From: an uncultured Acetatifactor sp.
Lineage (GTDB): Bacteria > Bacillota > Clostridia > Lachnospirales > Lachnospiraceae
Direction of reading: 5' to 3'
DNA: 36,002 nt
Assembly: GCA_910578995.1 (NCBI GenBank)
Contig: CAJTSY010000009.1
Location: 1 to 36,002, forward strand
In this document: in pieces, positions 25,153 through 33,227 of the stretch
How the letters are laid out: the number at the start of each line of letters is the position of its first letter
Position numbering within the stretch: position 1 is the first letter of the stretch
Program-made: the position numbers and the translations under genes
Notes under the pieces: model-generated
Database searches by the model: none
What the model saw: the letters and a program-made list of their open reading frames with translations, nothing else
Told to the model about the DNA's origin: nothing

Positions 25153-26966
25153 CATTAAAAAGCAGTATGGTACTGATGAAGCGCCTTTTTTCCTGCCTGG
25201 GTTCCCGGAGGAAGCAGTGGATCTTAGGATATCTGTTTTCACTGTCGGAAATCGGCCTTACATGGGTTCTGCCCTTTTTATATGAGCAGACAGCCATGCT
25301 TGCTGCCGGGGAGCCCGGCGGCTCCCTGTACCGTATCGGCATGTATTTTGGGTGTCTGCTTCTGTTTGCGCCCTTGATTGTCCTTGGCGCCTGGATGAGG
25401 AACACGGCGGTGATTTATGGGGAGGGCGCCCTGAAAAAGGCTCTCTTTGCCAGATTGTGCAGGCTTAACCTTCAGGACAGCCGGAGGTATGTTACGGCAG
25501 AGCAGGTGGTTCGCCTCACCTATGATGCAGGGAGGGCTGTGGGGATATATTCCGGATATGCGTTTCAGTCCTTTGTGAAATTTCTGGCCTGCCTGGTGAT
25601 TTCCGTGTTTCTTTTGCTGCGGGAAAGCGTGGCTGTGGCTGCGGCAGGACTGGCGCTGACCGCTGTGTGTACTGTACTGTCTGTCTATTTCAATCCGAAG
25701 GTAAGGGCGGCGGAGCAGAGGGCCCGCAGGAGCAATGCTTCGGCTACGGCATTTTTGGCGGAGACAGGCCGGATAATGGATGTGGTGCGGGTTTTTCAGA
25801 TGAAAGAGCCTTTGGCCCGGCGTTATGGGCAGGCCTGCGGGGAGGCGGCAAAAGAACGGGTGCGTTACCGGGGGCTGAACGGGATATCGGAAGCCCTGAT
25901 GACGATTTTTACCAAACTGGCACAGCCGGCTGCCTTTGTCATGGGACTGGCGTTGTGGGCGGACGGAAAGGTACCGGTATCGAAGATGGTTTATATCGCG
26001 GGAATCATTGGCGTGTTGGCGGAGGGGATGAGCGGTTTCGCTTTGTTTATGAAGCATATACAGCCGCCGCTTGTGTCCGCGCAGCGGGTTTACGAGCTGA
26101 TGGATTTGCCGGAGGAGGAACTTGTTGGAGGGGAGTCCGGGGAAGGGGAATCTGGTGAAGGAAAGCCTGTTGAAGAGGAATCTGCCGGAGGGGAATCCGT
26201 GGAGGAGAAGTCTGCTGTAGGGGAATTTCCCTGCAGGGAAGAAGTGCCTGCTGTGGATTTTCAGGGAGTCAGCTTTTCCTATGATTCCAAGCCTGTCCTG
26301 CGGGATTTGTCTTTTTCGGTGAGGCAGGGGGAGACGGCTGTCCTTGTGGGGGCATCGGGTAACGGAAAAAGCACCGTGCTGAAGATTTTACTGGGATTCT
26401 ATCCGCCCCGGGAAGGAAGCATCCGTTTATTTGGCCGAAATGCGGCGGAACTGGGAGCAGCAGGGTGCAGGGCGCTGATAGGATATGTCCCCCAGGAGGG
26501 CGCAGTGTTCTCGGGAAATATTGCGGAGAATCTGCGCATGGGCAAGCCCTGCGCCACAGACCAGGAGCTGATGGAGGCTGTGCGTCTGGCCCGAATGGAG
26601 GATTTTGTTCCGGATGAGGCTGCCCTGTATTCCATTCAGGTTGGGGAGGAGGGGGCCTTGCTCTCGGGAGGGCAGCGGCAGCGGATTTCCATTGCCAGGA
26701 CCCTGTTGCGGGATGCGCCGGTTTTGGTGCTTGACGAGGCCACGGCCGCCCTTGACGGTGAAACGGAAAGGCGGTGGCAGGAGACCATGATGCTGCTCCG
26801 CGGGCGAAAGACGATTCTGGCAGTGGCCCACAGGCAGCAGACGGTGGTGAATGCGGACCGTGTTTTCCGGATGGAGGAAGGGCGGATTGCGGATGCGGGG
26901 ACCCATCAGGAATTGATGGAGCGTTCCGCGGAGTACAGGCGGATGTACCGGAGGGATATGTGCTGA
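25137..26966 (+). CDS. ABC exporter half-transporter (membrane + ATPase), subunit 2
   Basis: A 609-aa partner of the preceding exporter. The membrane domain is about 15-320, then an acidic Gly/Glu/Ser-rich linker (about 332-368, with ESGEGESGEG-type repeats), then the ATPase: Walker A GASGNGKST (405-413), LSGGQRQR (509-516), Walker B VLVLDEATAALD and His in VAHRQQT. Both subunits keep the catalytic Glu, switch His and signature, unlike many heterodimeric exporters in which one site is degenerate. A GAGGGGAAAGC ribosome site lies inside the upstream gene. Confidence 0.92.
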   Translation: MAGKLTLKSSMVLMKRLFSCLGSRRKQWILGYLFSLSEIGLTWVLPFLYEQTAMLAAGEPGGSLYRIGMYFGCLLLFAPLIVLGAWMRNTAVIYGEGALKKALFARLCRLNLQDSRRYVTAEQVVRLTYDAGRAVGIYSGYAFQSFVKFLACLVISVFLLLRESVAVAAAGLALTAVCTVLSVYFNPKVRAAEQRARRSNASATAFLAETGRIMDVVRVFQMKEPLARRYGQACGEAAKERVRYRGLNGISEALMTIFTKLAQPAAFVMGLALWADGKVPVSKMVYIAGIIGVLAEGMSGFALFMKHIQPPLVSAQRVYELMDLPEEELVGGESGEGESGEGKPVEEESAGGESVEEKSAVGEFPCREEVPAVDFQGVSFSYDSKPVLRDLSFSVRQGETAVLVGASGNGKSTVLKILLGFYPPREGSIRLFGRNAAELGAAGCRALIGYVPQEGAVFSGNIAENLRMGKPCATDQELMEAVRLARMEDFVPDEAALYSIQVGEEGALLSGGQRQRISIARTLLRDAPVLVLDEATAALDGETERRWQETMMLLRGRKTILAVAHRQQTVVNADRVFRMEEGRIADAGTHQELMERSAEYRRMYRRDMC

Positions 26967-27208
26967 TAATTACATGGCGGCACTGCGAGGTGTTTTGATG
27001 CCTCTCTTGCACGGACAAACCCAGGCAACTCATTAAGCTGCTTTGCAACCGAAGCGATTGTTTTGACAGCAGGCGCCAAAATAGCGCACTTGCTGTGAAC
27101 GGCGAAGCCATGGACAGTAACACGGCTGTACGGAATGCTTTCCTGGCGGCTATGGTTTGACTTGCGGGTTAAAGTCAGCTGTGATACACTTGGAGCAGGT
27201 GAAAGGAG
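26967..27208. other. Decayed region after the exporter operon
   Basis: I see no intact gene. On the - strand a frame around 27000-27170 reads plausibly (VTVHGFAVHSKCAILAPAV then KTIASVAKQLNELPGFVRAR), but has no convincing start or family. On the + strand, TTGACTTGCGGGTTAAAGTC near 27160-27180 followed by TGATACACT looks like a worn MerR-type promoter with a long spacer. Both readings are tentative. Confidence 0.3.
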
Positions 27209-27475
27209 CGTGAGGACATTGGCAGATTTTTCAATGTGAATGGGGCCTGTAATCCTGACCTGCACTATATGGCGGATATTGCGGATAAGCTGACACAAAT
27301 CAGGAGCATGGTGGATGCGGGGCAGTACTTTATTATAAACCAGGCAAGATAGTATGGAAAAACGATAACCTTAGAGGAATTGGAAAAAGTCCTGAAAAGA
27401 GAGTATGTTGTGGTGAGCCTGGATTTTCAGATGCTTGGGGCGGCCGGTTTTCAGACGGAGAATCAGTTTTCTTGA
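27209..27475 (+). pseudogene. Fragment of a PF09820-type AAA-ATPase-like protein
   Basis: The frame reads GRFFNVNGACNPDLHYMADI, then MVDAGQYFIINQAR, a TAG stop, then YGKTITLEELEKVLKREYVV and LDFQ. This is the N-terminal part of AAA-ATPase-like proteins (often fused to a PD-(D/E)XK nuclease), where the family has ARQYGKTT. The TAG at the Q position interrupts the P-loop, and the frame ends at TGA 27473-27475, long before a normal C-terminus. It is a nonfunctional remnant. Recognition is from memory of the family pattern. Confidence 0.7.
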
Positions 27476-27566
27476 TATTTGCCGGTATTTCCGAGCTTGC
27501 CATCGGCGATAAGATTCTGATATAGGCAGTGGTTTAAGGCTGCCTGTCATATGATGAAAAATAAGG

Positions 27567-27625
27567 CGTGTTTCAAAGCATTGAGATATGTATGTGCTTT
27601 GCTGTCAGGTGCTGTTTGAAACACG
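27567..27625 (+). repeat. 11-bp inverted repeat before the transglutaminase gene
   Basis: CGTGTTTCAAA (27567-27577) and TTTGAAACACG (27615-27625) are perfect complements around 37 bases. It lies 28 bp before the next start codon, in the likely leader or promoter. It could be a stem in the mRNA or an operator; neither is proven. From 27476 to 27566 I see nothing else. Confidence 0.6.
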
Positions 27626-27653
27626 TTAAAGATAAAAAACAGAAAGGAGTACT

Positions 27654-30341
27654 ATGTTTACACAAAAGTTTATGGAGGAAATGGAGGCTCCCTTTCAGGC
27701 GCAGGTAAAGCGCATGGGGGAGAAGGGGGCAGAGGCGGCAGAGGCCGTTAAACGTGCTTACGAGGAGGGACGTGTCCATGAGGCGGAGGCTTTGAAATGT
27801 CTGTATGCGTCCATGCCTTTAAGCGATGCTTTGGATTATCCGGTGGAGCTGTTCGAGACCTATGCCAGGCACGGGGGTTTCCTGTGGGAGAAGGGGCCTT
27901 TTGCGGGGAAGGTGCCGGAAAAGACCTTCGCGGGCTATGTGCTGCATCATCGGGTGAACAATGAGGATTTGACGGACCACCGAGCATTTTTTTACGGGGA
28001 ATTGAAGGAAAAGATTGCGGGGATGGATATGCATGAGGCCCTGCTTACAGTGAATTACTGGCTTGCCTCCCAAGCTACATACCGGGCCACGGACGGCAGG
28101 ACTGCCAGTCCCCTGTGCGTGTACCGTTCCGCTTACGGAAGGTGCGGGGAGGAATCCACCTTCGGCGTGTCGGTGCTGCGCAGTCTGGGCATTCCTGCCA
28201 GGCAGGTGTATGTGCCCCTGTGGTCCCACTGTGATGACAACCATGCCTGGGTGGAGGCCTGGGTGGACGGAAAGTGGGTGTTCTTTGGGGCCTGCGAGCC
28301 GGAGGAGGTAGTGAACAAGGGATGGTTTACGGGCGCTTCTTCCCGGGCCATGTTAGTGCATTCGCGGTGGCTGCTGCCCACGGAGCCGGACGACGAGGAT
28401 CTGGGACAGGCAGGCTCTAAGCTGCAGGTGATGCCCATGAAGGATATGTGCCATGTGCTGAACCATCTGGGGCGCTATGCCCTGACTACGGAAGCGGCTG
28501 TGGAGGTCGTGGACGGGGAGGGGAATCCCCAGGCGGACCTGGAGGTGCATTTCGAGGTGATGAACAGCGCCCACTTCGGCGAGGTTGCTACGGTACGGAC
28601 AGACGGGGCGGGAAAATGCTTCCTGCGGACAGGCCTTGGGACGCTGCATGTGACGGCGGCCAGGGGTGATTTGTATGGGGAATGCCTCATGGATACCCAG
28701 TCGGGAGAGGTGTGCCGGATTGTCCTGAAGGCGCCGGAGGAGAAGTTCGGAGTCTGGGAGGAGATGGTGATTACCGCGCCGAAGGATTCTCCCGTGAACC
28801 GGGTGGTGCTGACGGATGAGCAGAAGCGTAAGGGAAAGGAGAGGCTTGCGGAGGCGGCGGCACTGCGGAAGGAGAAGGAGGGGCATTTTTACAGCGAGGA
28901 ACTGGCGGAGAAGGCTGTGGCGGCACTGGAGGCGGAGACAGGTGCCGAGACCGCGGTTGAGAAAGCCGATTCCGAAAATTCTGCTGCCAGAAAAGACAAA
29001 TGCATTGAGATCATGCGCAAAGCCTGCGGCAACCAGAAGGAGATTGCGGATTTCCTGGCAAGGTCTGCTGCAGGACGCTACCCGGTGCGGTGGAAACTGG
29101 CGTTGCTTGAGAGCCTGCGTGAGAAGGATTACCGGGATGTCACCGCGGACATTCTGGAGGACAGCTGTCTGGAGACCGCCGCTTTTGGCGGAAGTTTTGC
29201 AGACGAAGTACTGGTACCCTATATCCTGCGTCCCAGGGTGTGGAATGAGATGCTCCGTCCTTTCCGGAAGGACATCCGTACCTGGTTGGAGGAGGAGAGC
29301 GGCAGGCAGGGCAGGGACCTGGCGGAGGAAATCCGCAGAGACCCTGTGCAGGCCTGGAGACTGGTGAAGGAGAGGATTGTCTCCCATAAGAAGGCGGAGT
29401 ACGGCGCACTGGTCACTTCCGCGGGAGAGGCCCTTCGGAGCGGTTACGGAAGCGAGATTACCAGGGAAGTGGTCTGTGTGCAGATCTTGAGGACACTGGG
29501 GATTCCCGCGAGACTGGATCCTGTGGAAGGCATGCCCGAGGTATGGGTGCAGGAAGAGGGAGCGGAAGGCCGCTTTGTGCCCATGGAGCATGAGGAGAGA
29601 ACCTGCCGAGTGATCATACAGAAGCAGGGGGATGTGGAGTGGAATTACTTCGGAAACTGGACCATGGCCCGTTTCGAGGACGGCAGGTACCACACGCTGA
29701 TGCTCGGATGGGGAGAAGAGGGCAAGATTTCCGGCCCGGTGCCTGTATTCCCCGGAAAATACAGGGTGCTGACTACAAATCGTCTTCCTAACGGAAATAC
29801 CTTTGCTAAGCAGTATTTCTTTGAACTGGCTGAGGGAGAGGAGAAGGAGATAGTCCTGGAGCAGAAGGAGACGGCCGTTTCCGATATGCTGGTGTCCAAC
29901 GACATTGCGGACTTTGCTCTGAGGACGGAAGACGGAGCGGAGCACAGGATTTCGGAAATGGTGAAGGTGCGGGAAGGCCTGTTTGTGTGGCTTGGGGAGG
30001 ACGAGGAACCCACGGAGCACATCCTCAACGAAATTTTCGAGCGCAGGGAGGAGTATGGGGCCTTGGAGAACGGGATTACCTTTATCGCACAGCGTGCCGC
30101 TATCCGGAATAACCCGGCCTGCAGGAGAGTGCTTGAAGCTTTGCCGAAGATTCGGCTTTGCCTGGATGATTTCGGGGCGGATATGGAGGCCGTGGCACGC
30201 AGGATGTACTTAGAGCCGGGGAAACTGCCTTTGGCTGTAATCATAGACCGGAACATGAACTGCATCTATGGTGTCGCAGGGTATAATGTGGGGACCGGGG
30301 ATATGATTCTGAAGCTGCTGAAACTGGTGGCGGAGGGCTGA
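27654..30341 (+). CDS. Cytosolic transglutaminase-like protein with C-terminal thioredoxin-like fold
   Basis: An 895-aa protein with no signal peptide. The transglutaminase core (about 130-235) has C164 in YGRCGEEST, H197 in DDNHAWVEAW and E215 in GACEPEE as the probable triad; Glu replaces the usual Asp, as in a subgroup of these proteins. A carboxypeptidase-regulatory-like beta domain (about 285-365) follows, then helical parts, with a second degenerate transglutaminase-like stretch (about 580-640: YGALVTSAGEALRSGYG, RTLGIPARLDP). The C-terminus (about 745-895) resembles a redoxin fold (FADFAL, PLAVIIDRNMNCIYGVAGYN) but lacks the CxxC. It precedes a fucosidase gene by 63 bases. Activity, perhaps peptidase, is inferred. 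Confidence 0.75.
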   Translation: MFTQKFMEEMEAPFQAQVKRMGEKGAEAAEAVKRAYEEGRVHEAEALKCLYASMPLSDALDYPVELFETYARHGGFLWEKGPFAGKVPEKTFAGYVLHHRVNNEDLTDHRAFFYGELKEKIAGMDMHEALLTVNYWLASQATYRATDGRTASPLCVYRSAYGRCGEESTFGVSVLRSLGIPARQVYVPLWSHCDDNHAWVEAWVDGKWVFFGACEPEEVVNKGWFTGASSRAMLVHSRWLLPTEPDDEDLGQAGSKLQVMPMKDMCHVLNHLGRYALTTEAAVEVVDGEGNPQADLEVHFEVMNSAHFGEVATVRTDGAGKCFLRTGLGTLHVTAARGDLYGECLMDTQSGEVCRIVLKAPEEKFGVWEEMVITAPKDSPVNRVVLTDEQKRKGKERLAEAAALRKEKEGHFYSEELAEKAVAALEAETGAETAVEKADSENSAARKDKCIEIMRKACGNQKEIADFLARSAAGRYPVRWKLALLESLREKDYRDVTADILEDSCLETAAFGGSFADEVLVPYILRPRVWNEMLRPFRKDIRTWLEEESGRQGRDLAEEIRRDPVQAWRLVKERIVSHKKAEYGALVTSAGEALRSGYGSEITREVVCVQILRTLGIPARLDPVEGMPEVWVQEEGAEGRFVPMEHEERTCRVIIQKQGDVEWNYFGNWTMARFEDGRYHTLMLGWGEEGKISGPVPVFPGKYRVLTTNRLPNGNTFAKQYFFELAEGEEKEIVLEQKETAVSDMLVSNDIADFALRTEDGAEHRISEMVKVREGLFVWLGEDEEPTEHILNEIFERREEYGALENGITFIAQRAAIRNNPACRRVLEALPKIRLCLDDFGADMEAVARRMYLEPGKLPLAVIIDRNMNCIYGVAGYNVGTGDMILKLLKLVAEG

Positions 30342-30404
30342 GGATTGCCATAGAGAGAAAGAAATATACGGAAAAAGACACTGCGTATATGAGAGGGACA
30401 AAAA

Positions 30405-31721
30405 ATGAACAAAATCGTAGAAGAGAGAACAAAGAGGACACAGTGGTACCGCGAGGCAAGGTTTGGCATGTTTATCCACTGGGGGTTGTACGCCATCCCT
30501 GCCAGGGGAGAATGGCTGCGCAGCGTGGAGCAGCTGACGAAGGAGGCCTATGAGCCCCTGAAGGACGAGTTTGCCGCGGAGAATTACAATCCGAAGGAAT
30601 GGGCAAAACTGGCGAAGGAAGCCGGGATGAAGTATGCCGTGCTTACCGCGAAGCATCATGACGGATACTGCCTGTTCGATTCCAAGCTGACGGATTTCAA
30701 ATCCACCAATTCCCCCTGCGGGCGGGATCTGGTGCGGGAATTCCTGGAGGCTTTCCGGGCGGAGGGCATTAAGGTGGGCCTGTACTATTCCGTGATTGAC
30801 TGGCGGCATCCGGATTTCCCCCATTACGGGGATATGCACCATCCCATGCGCAACCATCCGGAGTGCTCCAATGAGAACCGGAATTTTGATAACTATCTGG
30901 AATACATGTTCGGCCAGATCAGGGAACTGCTCACCGATTACGGAAAACTGGATGTGATGTGGTTTGATTTTTCCTACGGGGATATGAAGTGCGATACCTG
31001 GAAGGCGAAGGAGCTCATCGAGATGGTGCGGTCTATCCAGCCCGATGTGATTATCGACAACCGCCTGGAGGGAAGCGGGGAGGACGCGGGCTCCATCCGC
31101 ACTTTGGATCCCACTCCTTATTCCGGCGACTTCGCCTCGCCGGAGCAGATGATTCCGCCCGAGGGCATCCGGGACGTGGCGGGGAATCCCATTCCCTGGG
31201 AGGCCTGCATCACCCTGAACAACCACTGGGGCTATGCGGCCCATGACCATCATTATAAAACGGCGGAGATGGTTGTCCATATGCTGGTGGAATGCGTCAG
31301 CAAGGGCGGCAACCTGCTTCTGAACGTGGGACCCAACGCCAGGGGGGAGATTCCCGAGGAGTCTGTGGCCATCCTGAAAGAGGTGGGCGCCTGGATGAAG
31401 AAGAACGGAAAGAGCATCTACGGCTGCGGCTACGCGGAACTGCCCAAGCCGGAATGGGGACGGTACACCCGCAACGGCAACCTGCTCTACGCCCATGTGA
31501 TGGAACCCCAGGTGGGTGCCGTGTGCCTGGAAAATATGGCCGGAAAAGTGGAGAAAATGAGACTTCTGGCCGATAACTCCGAGGTGAAGGAGACCCATTA
31601 CTGGAACCTGAAGGAGTATGATAAGAACGCGTTTTTCTTCTTTAACCCTTACGCGGCGGACTGCTATCCGCTGCCGGATGAGAAGGATACGGTGGTGGAG
31701 ATTTATCTGAAGGAAGAGTAA
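30405..31721 (+). CDS. Alpha-L-fucosidase, GH29
   Basis: A 438-aa glycoside hydrolase family 29 enzyme removing terminal L-fucose from glycans. Family signatures: RFGMFIHWGLYA near the N-terminus, AKHHDGYCLFDS, GLYYSVIDW, and the nucleophile D188 in VMWFDFSYGD. NLLLNVGPNARGEIPE marks the end of the barrel, followed by a small beta domain. There is no signal peptide, so it acts inside the cell on imported oligosaccharides. The LplABC-type importer upstream could supply these, although other genes intervene. It is probably cotranscribed with the transglutaminase-like gene. Confidence 0.95.
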   Translation: MNKIVEERTKRTQWYREARFGMFIHWGLYAIPARGEWLRSVEQLTKEAYEPLKDEFAAENYNPKEWAKLAKEAGMKYAVLTAKHHDGYCLFDSKLTDFKSTNSPCGRDLVREFLEAFRAEGIKVGLYYSVIDWRHPDFPHYGDMHHPMRNHPECSNENRNFDNYLEYMFGQIRELLTDYGKLDVMWFDFSYGDMKCDTWKAKELIEMVRSIQPDVIIDNRLEGSGEDAGSIRTLDPTPYSGDFASPEQMIPPEGIRDVAGNPIPWEACITLNNHWGYAAHDHHYKTAEMVVHMLVECVSKGGNLLLNVGPNARGEIPEESVAILKEVGAWMKKNGKSIYGCGYAELPKPEWGRYTRNGNLLYAHVMEPQVGAVCLENMAGKVEKMRLLADNSEVKETHYWNLKEYDKNAFFFFNPYAADCYPLPDEKDTVVEIYLKEE

Positions 31722-31745
31722 ACTGAAGAGGAAACGGACGAAAAA

Positions 31746-31790
31746 GGGGCTGCCGCATTGAGAATCTTGGGTACTTAATACGGCAGCCTG
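31746..31790 (+). terminator. Inverted repeat / probable terminator after the fucosidase gene
   Basis: GGCTGCCG (31748-31755) pairs with CGGCAGCC (31781-31788), extended by ATT/AAT after one mismatch. The sequence shares GGGGCTGNNGCATTGAG with the large inverted repeat at 23098. The following T content is low (TGTTTGAAG), so termination is only likely. Confidence 0.5.
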
Positions 31791-31814
31791 TTTGAAGATT
31801 CGGGAGTTTAGGCA

Positions 31815-31958
31815 ATGTTATCTTATTTTTTGAGTAACTATGCGAACAAAAGATTATACGATGAAATCAGGAGGGATTTGGGTATGTGCGAAGCGTTGAG
31901 GGAATTGATGAAAGATGATATAGGCCGGATGTTGGAAGAAGCCACGGAAGAGAAAGGC
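31815..31958 (+). pseudogene. C-terminal remnant, probably of an Rpn-type PD-(D/E)XK nuclease
   Basis: The frame from 31815 reads NKRLYDEIRRDLGMCEALRE then LMKDDIGRMLEEATEEKG. The MCEALREL segment is typical of the region after the nuclease domain in Rpn/recombination-promoting nuclease proteins. No nuclease domain precedes it. The frame stays open to 32075, but only by reading the reverse of another gene fragment. Not expected to be functional. Confidence 0.45.
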
Positions 31959-32012
31959 CCCTTTTCCCTCTCTTTTCAGAAGGTGTGTTATGGGAACTGG
32001 GGTTCTCCATTC

Positions 32013-32084
32013 TGGAGGATTTCTGATGAATGCGCCGATTTCCTCCAGTGTGGGGCAGTGGGGTTTGTCCTGTAAATCAGTCAT
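32013..32084 (-). pseudogene. 5' fragment of a DUF3788-like gene
   Basis: On the - strand an AAAGGAG ribosome site (about 32096-32090) is followed by ATG at 32084 and MTDLQDKPHCPTLEEIGAFI, a typical N-terminus (PTLEEIG.YI.NP) of small Lachnospiraceae DUF3788-like proteins. After about 24 codons the match ends and the frame runs into the reverse of the Rpn-like remnant. A true gene start has lost its body, probably by deletion. Confidence 0.45.
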
Positions 32085-32258
32085 GAATGCTTCTCCTTTT
32101 TTTCTGTGGACTGAGTGGGCCGGTGTGACGGTTCCGGGCGTATTTCCAGGCACGGTATCCGGATAATCGCCGGCCGTTTTTGTGTTTTATAATGTAGCAA
32201 AAAGGAATTGATTTTTCAAGTAATTTTCTGAGAGGTCCGTAAGAGGGGCCAGGGCTTC
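32085..32258. other. Noncoding stretch
   Basis: It contains TTTATAATG near 32187-32195 without a matching -35 box. I see no gene, repeat or terminator. AT content rises toward the promoter at 32259. Confidence 0.4.
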
Positions 32259-32287
32259 TTGACAGGGGATTGCGGAGATTTTATAAT
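32259..32287 (+). promoter_or_regulatory. Perfect sigma-A consensus promoter with no clear gene
   Basis: TTGACA (32259-32264), exactly 17 bases, TATAAT (32282-32287): every base of both boxes matches the consensus. The only downstream frame near it is 32 codons (32331-32429) with no ribosome site. Transcripts from here would run toward the XRE gene at 32765. Confidence 0.85.
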
Positions 32288-32299
32288 CTATGTAATAAG

Positions 32300-32764
32300 G
32301 AAAAAGGATTAACGCAGGCGGTCTGTTCCTATGGTGAGAAAAGGATTGGATAGAAAATATGTGGAAATAGAGAAGCTTTTCCGGGCGGCTTACAGAGGGA
32401 CAAAAGAGTTCGAAGACAGCCAAAACTAAAATCCAAGAACAGGAATTAATTTATGGACGAACTGAACCTACAGGAAAGCGAAAAAAGCTAAACGAACAGT
32501 TCACAGCAGGGCATGTCTATTCCTGATTGAGACTTTTGAAGAACAGTTCATCTCGGTGCCGGAACAGGCTGGCGTTGCCCGCTTTGATTGCCCTATGATC
32601 CATCAGCTTGAGAAGGCCTGCCTTGGGCAGTATGGCTGTGCTGAGGATTGATAACGTTTATAAAGTGCTAATGTGCATGGTTTTGAGAAGGGAACCCTTT
32701 CAGAGGGATTAACCAGATATTCCATTCAAATAAAGAGGCAGAAGCCAGGAGGAGGCGAGGCTGA
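32300..32764 (+). other. Transcribed but apparently gene-free region with degraded coding traces
   Basis: A frame at about 32514-32651 reads FEEQFISVPEQAGVARFDCP then MIHQLEKACLGQYGCAED before a stop. It looks protein-like but has no start codon, and I cannot name the family. A 32-codon frame at 32331 (MVRKGLDRKYVEIEKLFRAA) has no ribosome site. This could be a long leader, a small RNA locus or a decayed gene. Near its end, GGAGGCGAGG forms the ribosome site of the XRE gene. Confidence 0.35.
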
Positions 32765-33115
32765 ATGAACAGAAAGTTTCCCAGAATTGACATGTATAAA
32801 ACAGGCCAGAATATCAAGCGCCTCATGCAGAGAAAAGGTGTGACGGTCAGGGATATCCAGGAGTACCTGGAACTGGCTGCGCCCCAGAGCATTTATCATT
32901 GGTTTGCGGGAAGATGCCTTCCGACAGTGGATAATTTATACGCATTGAGTGAATTGTTTTCCGTTCCCATGGATACGCTGGTATGCGGAAACAGGGAGAA
33001 GGCATTCTGTTTTTATAATTCTCCCATATATCAACGCATTTTTATGTACTATAAGAAGTACCTGGAGTATATGGAAGCAGGAAAGGTGAAAGGTAATTTT
33101 GCAGTACAGCCATAG
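32765..33115 (+). CDS. XRE-type helix-turn-helix transcriptional regulator
   Basis: A 116-aa protein. Residues about 11-70 form an XRE/Cro-like domain: GQNIKRLMQRKGVTVRDIQE, then YLELAAPQSIYHWFAGRCLP, then LYALSELFSVPMDTLV. The C-terminal ~45 residues (YQRIFMYYKKYLEYMEAG) may form a dimerising helix. It heads the accessory cluster at the right edge and could regulate it or itself. It is followed by a hairpin that may end its transcript. Confidence 0.88.
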   Translation: MNRKFPRIDMYKTGQNIKRLMQRKGVTVRDIQEYLELAAPQSIYHWFAGRCLPTVDNLYALSELFSVPMDTLVCGNREKAFCFYNSPIYQRIFMYYKKYLEYMEAGKVKGNFAVQP

Positions 33116-33169
33116 CGGCAGGTGGAATAGAAAGGAACAGCTTTATAGTACAGCTTCAATGACAAATAG

Positions 33170-33220
33170 AAAATCCTCCCTTAAAATAGTCTTATACGAG
33201 ATTATTTTGGGGAGGATTTT
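33170..33220 (+). promoter_or_regulatory. Long hairpin that buries the ribosome site of the next gene (also terminator-like)
   Basis: The arm at 33170-33188 (AAAATCCTCCCTTAAAATA) pairs with 33203-33220 over 18 bp, with one bulged T and one G-U pair, around a 14-base loop. The 3' arm contains GGGGAGG (33209-33215), the ribosome site for the ATG at 33228, and ends in TTTTT. It can thus act as a terminator for the XRE gene, and if read through, would hide the ribosome site. Confidence 0.8.
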
Positions 33221-33227
33221 TGATACT

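Noticed and set aside
26906..27298. 130-codon - strand frame after the exporter pair as a real gene
   Set aside because: Part reads plausibly, but it overlaps the exporter gene's end and the AAA-ATPase-like remnant and has no good start; listed only as a decayed region.
33099..33227. N-terminal 43-residue extension of the 139-aa protein
   Set aside because: It overlaps the XRE gene and translates the hairpin arms; the start at 33228 has the ribosome site.
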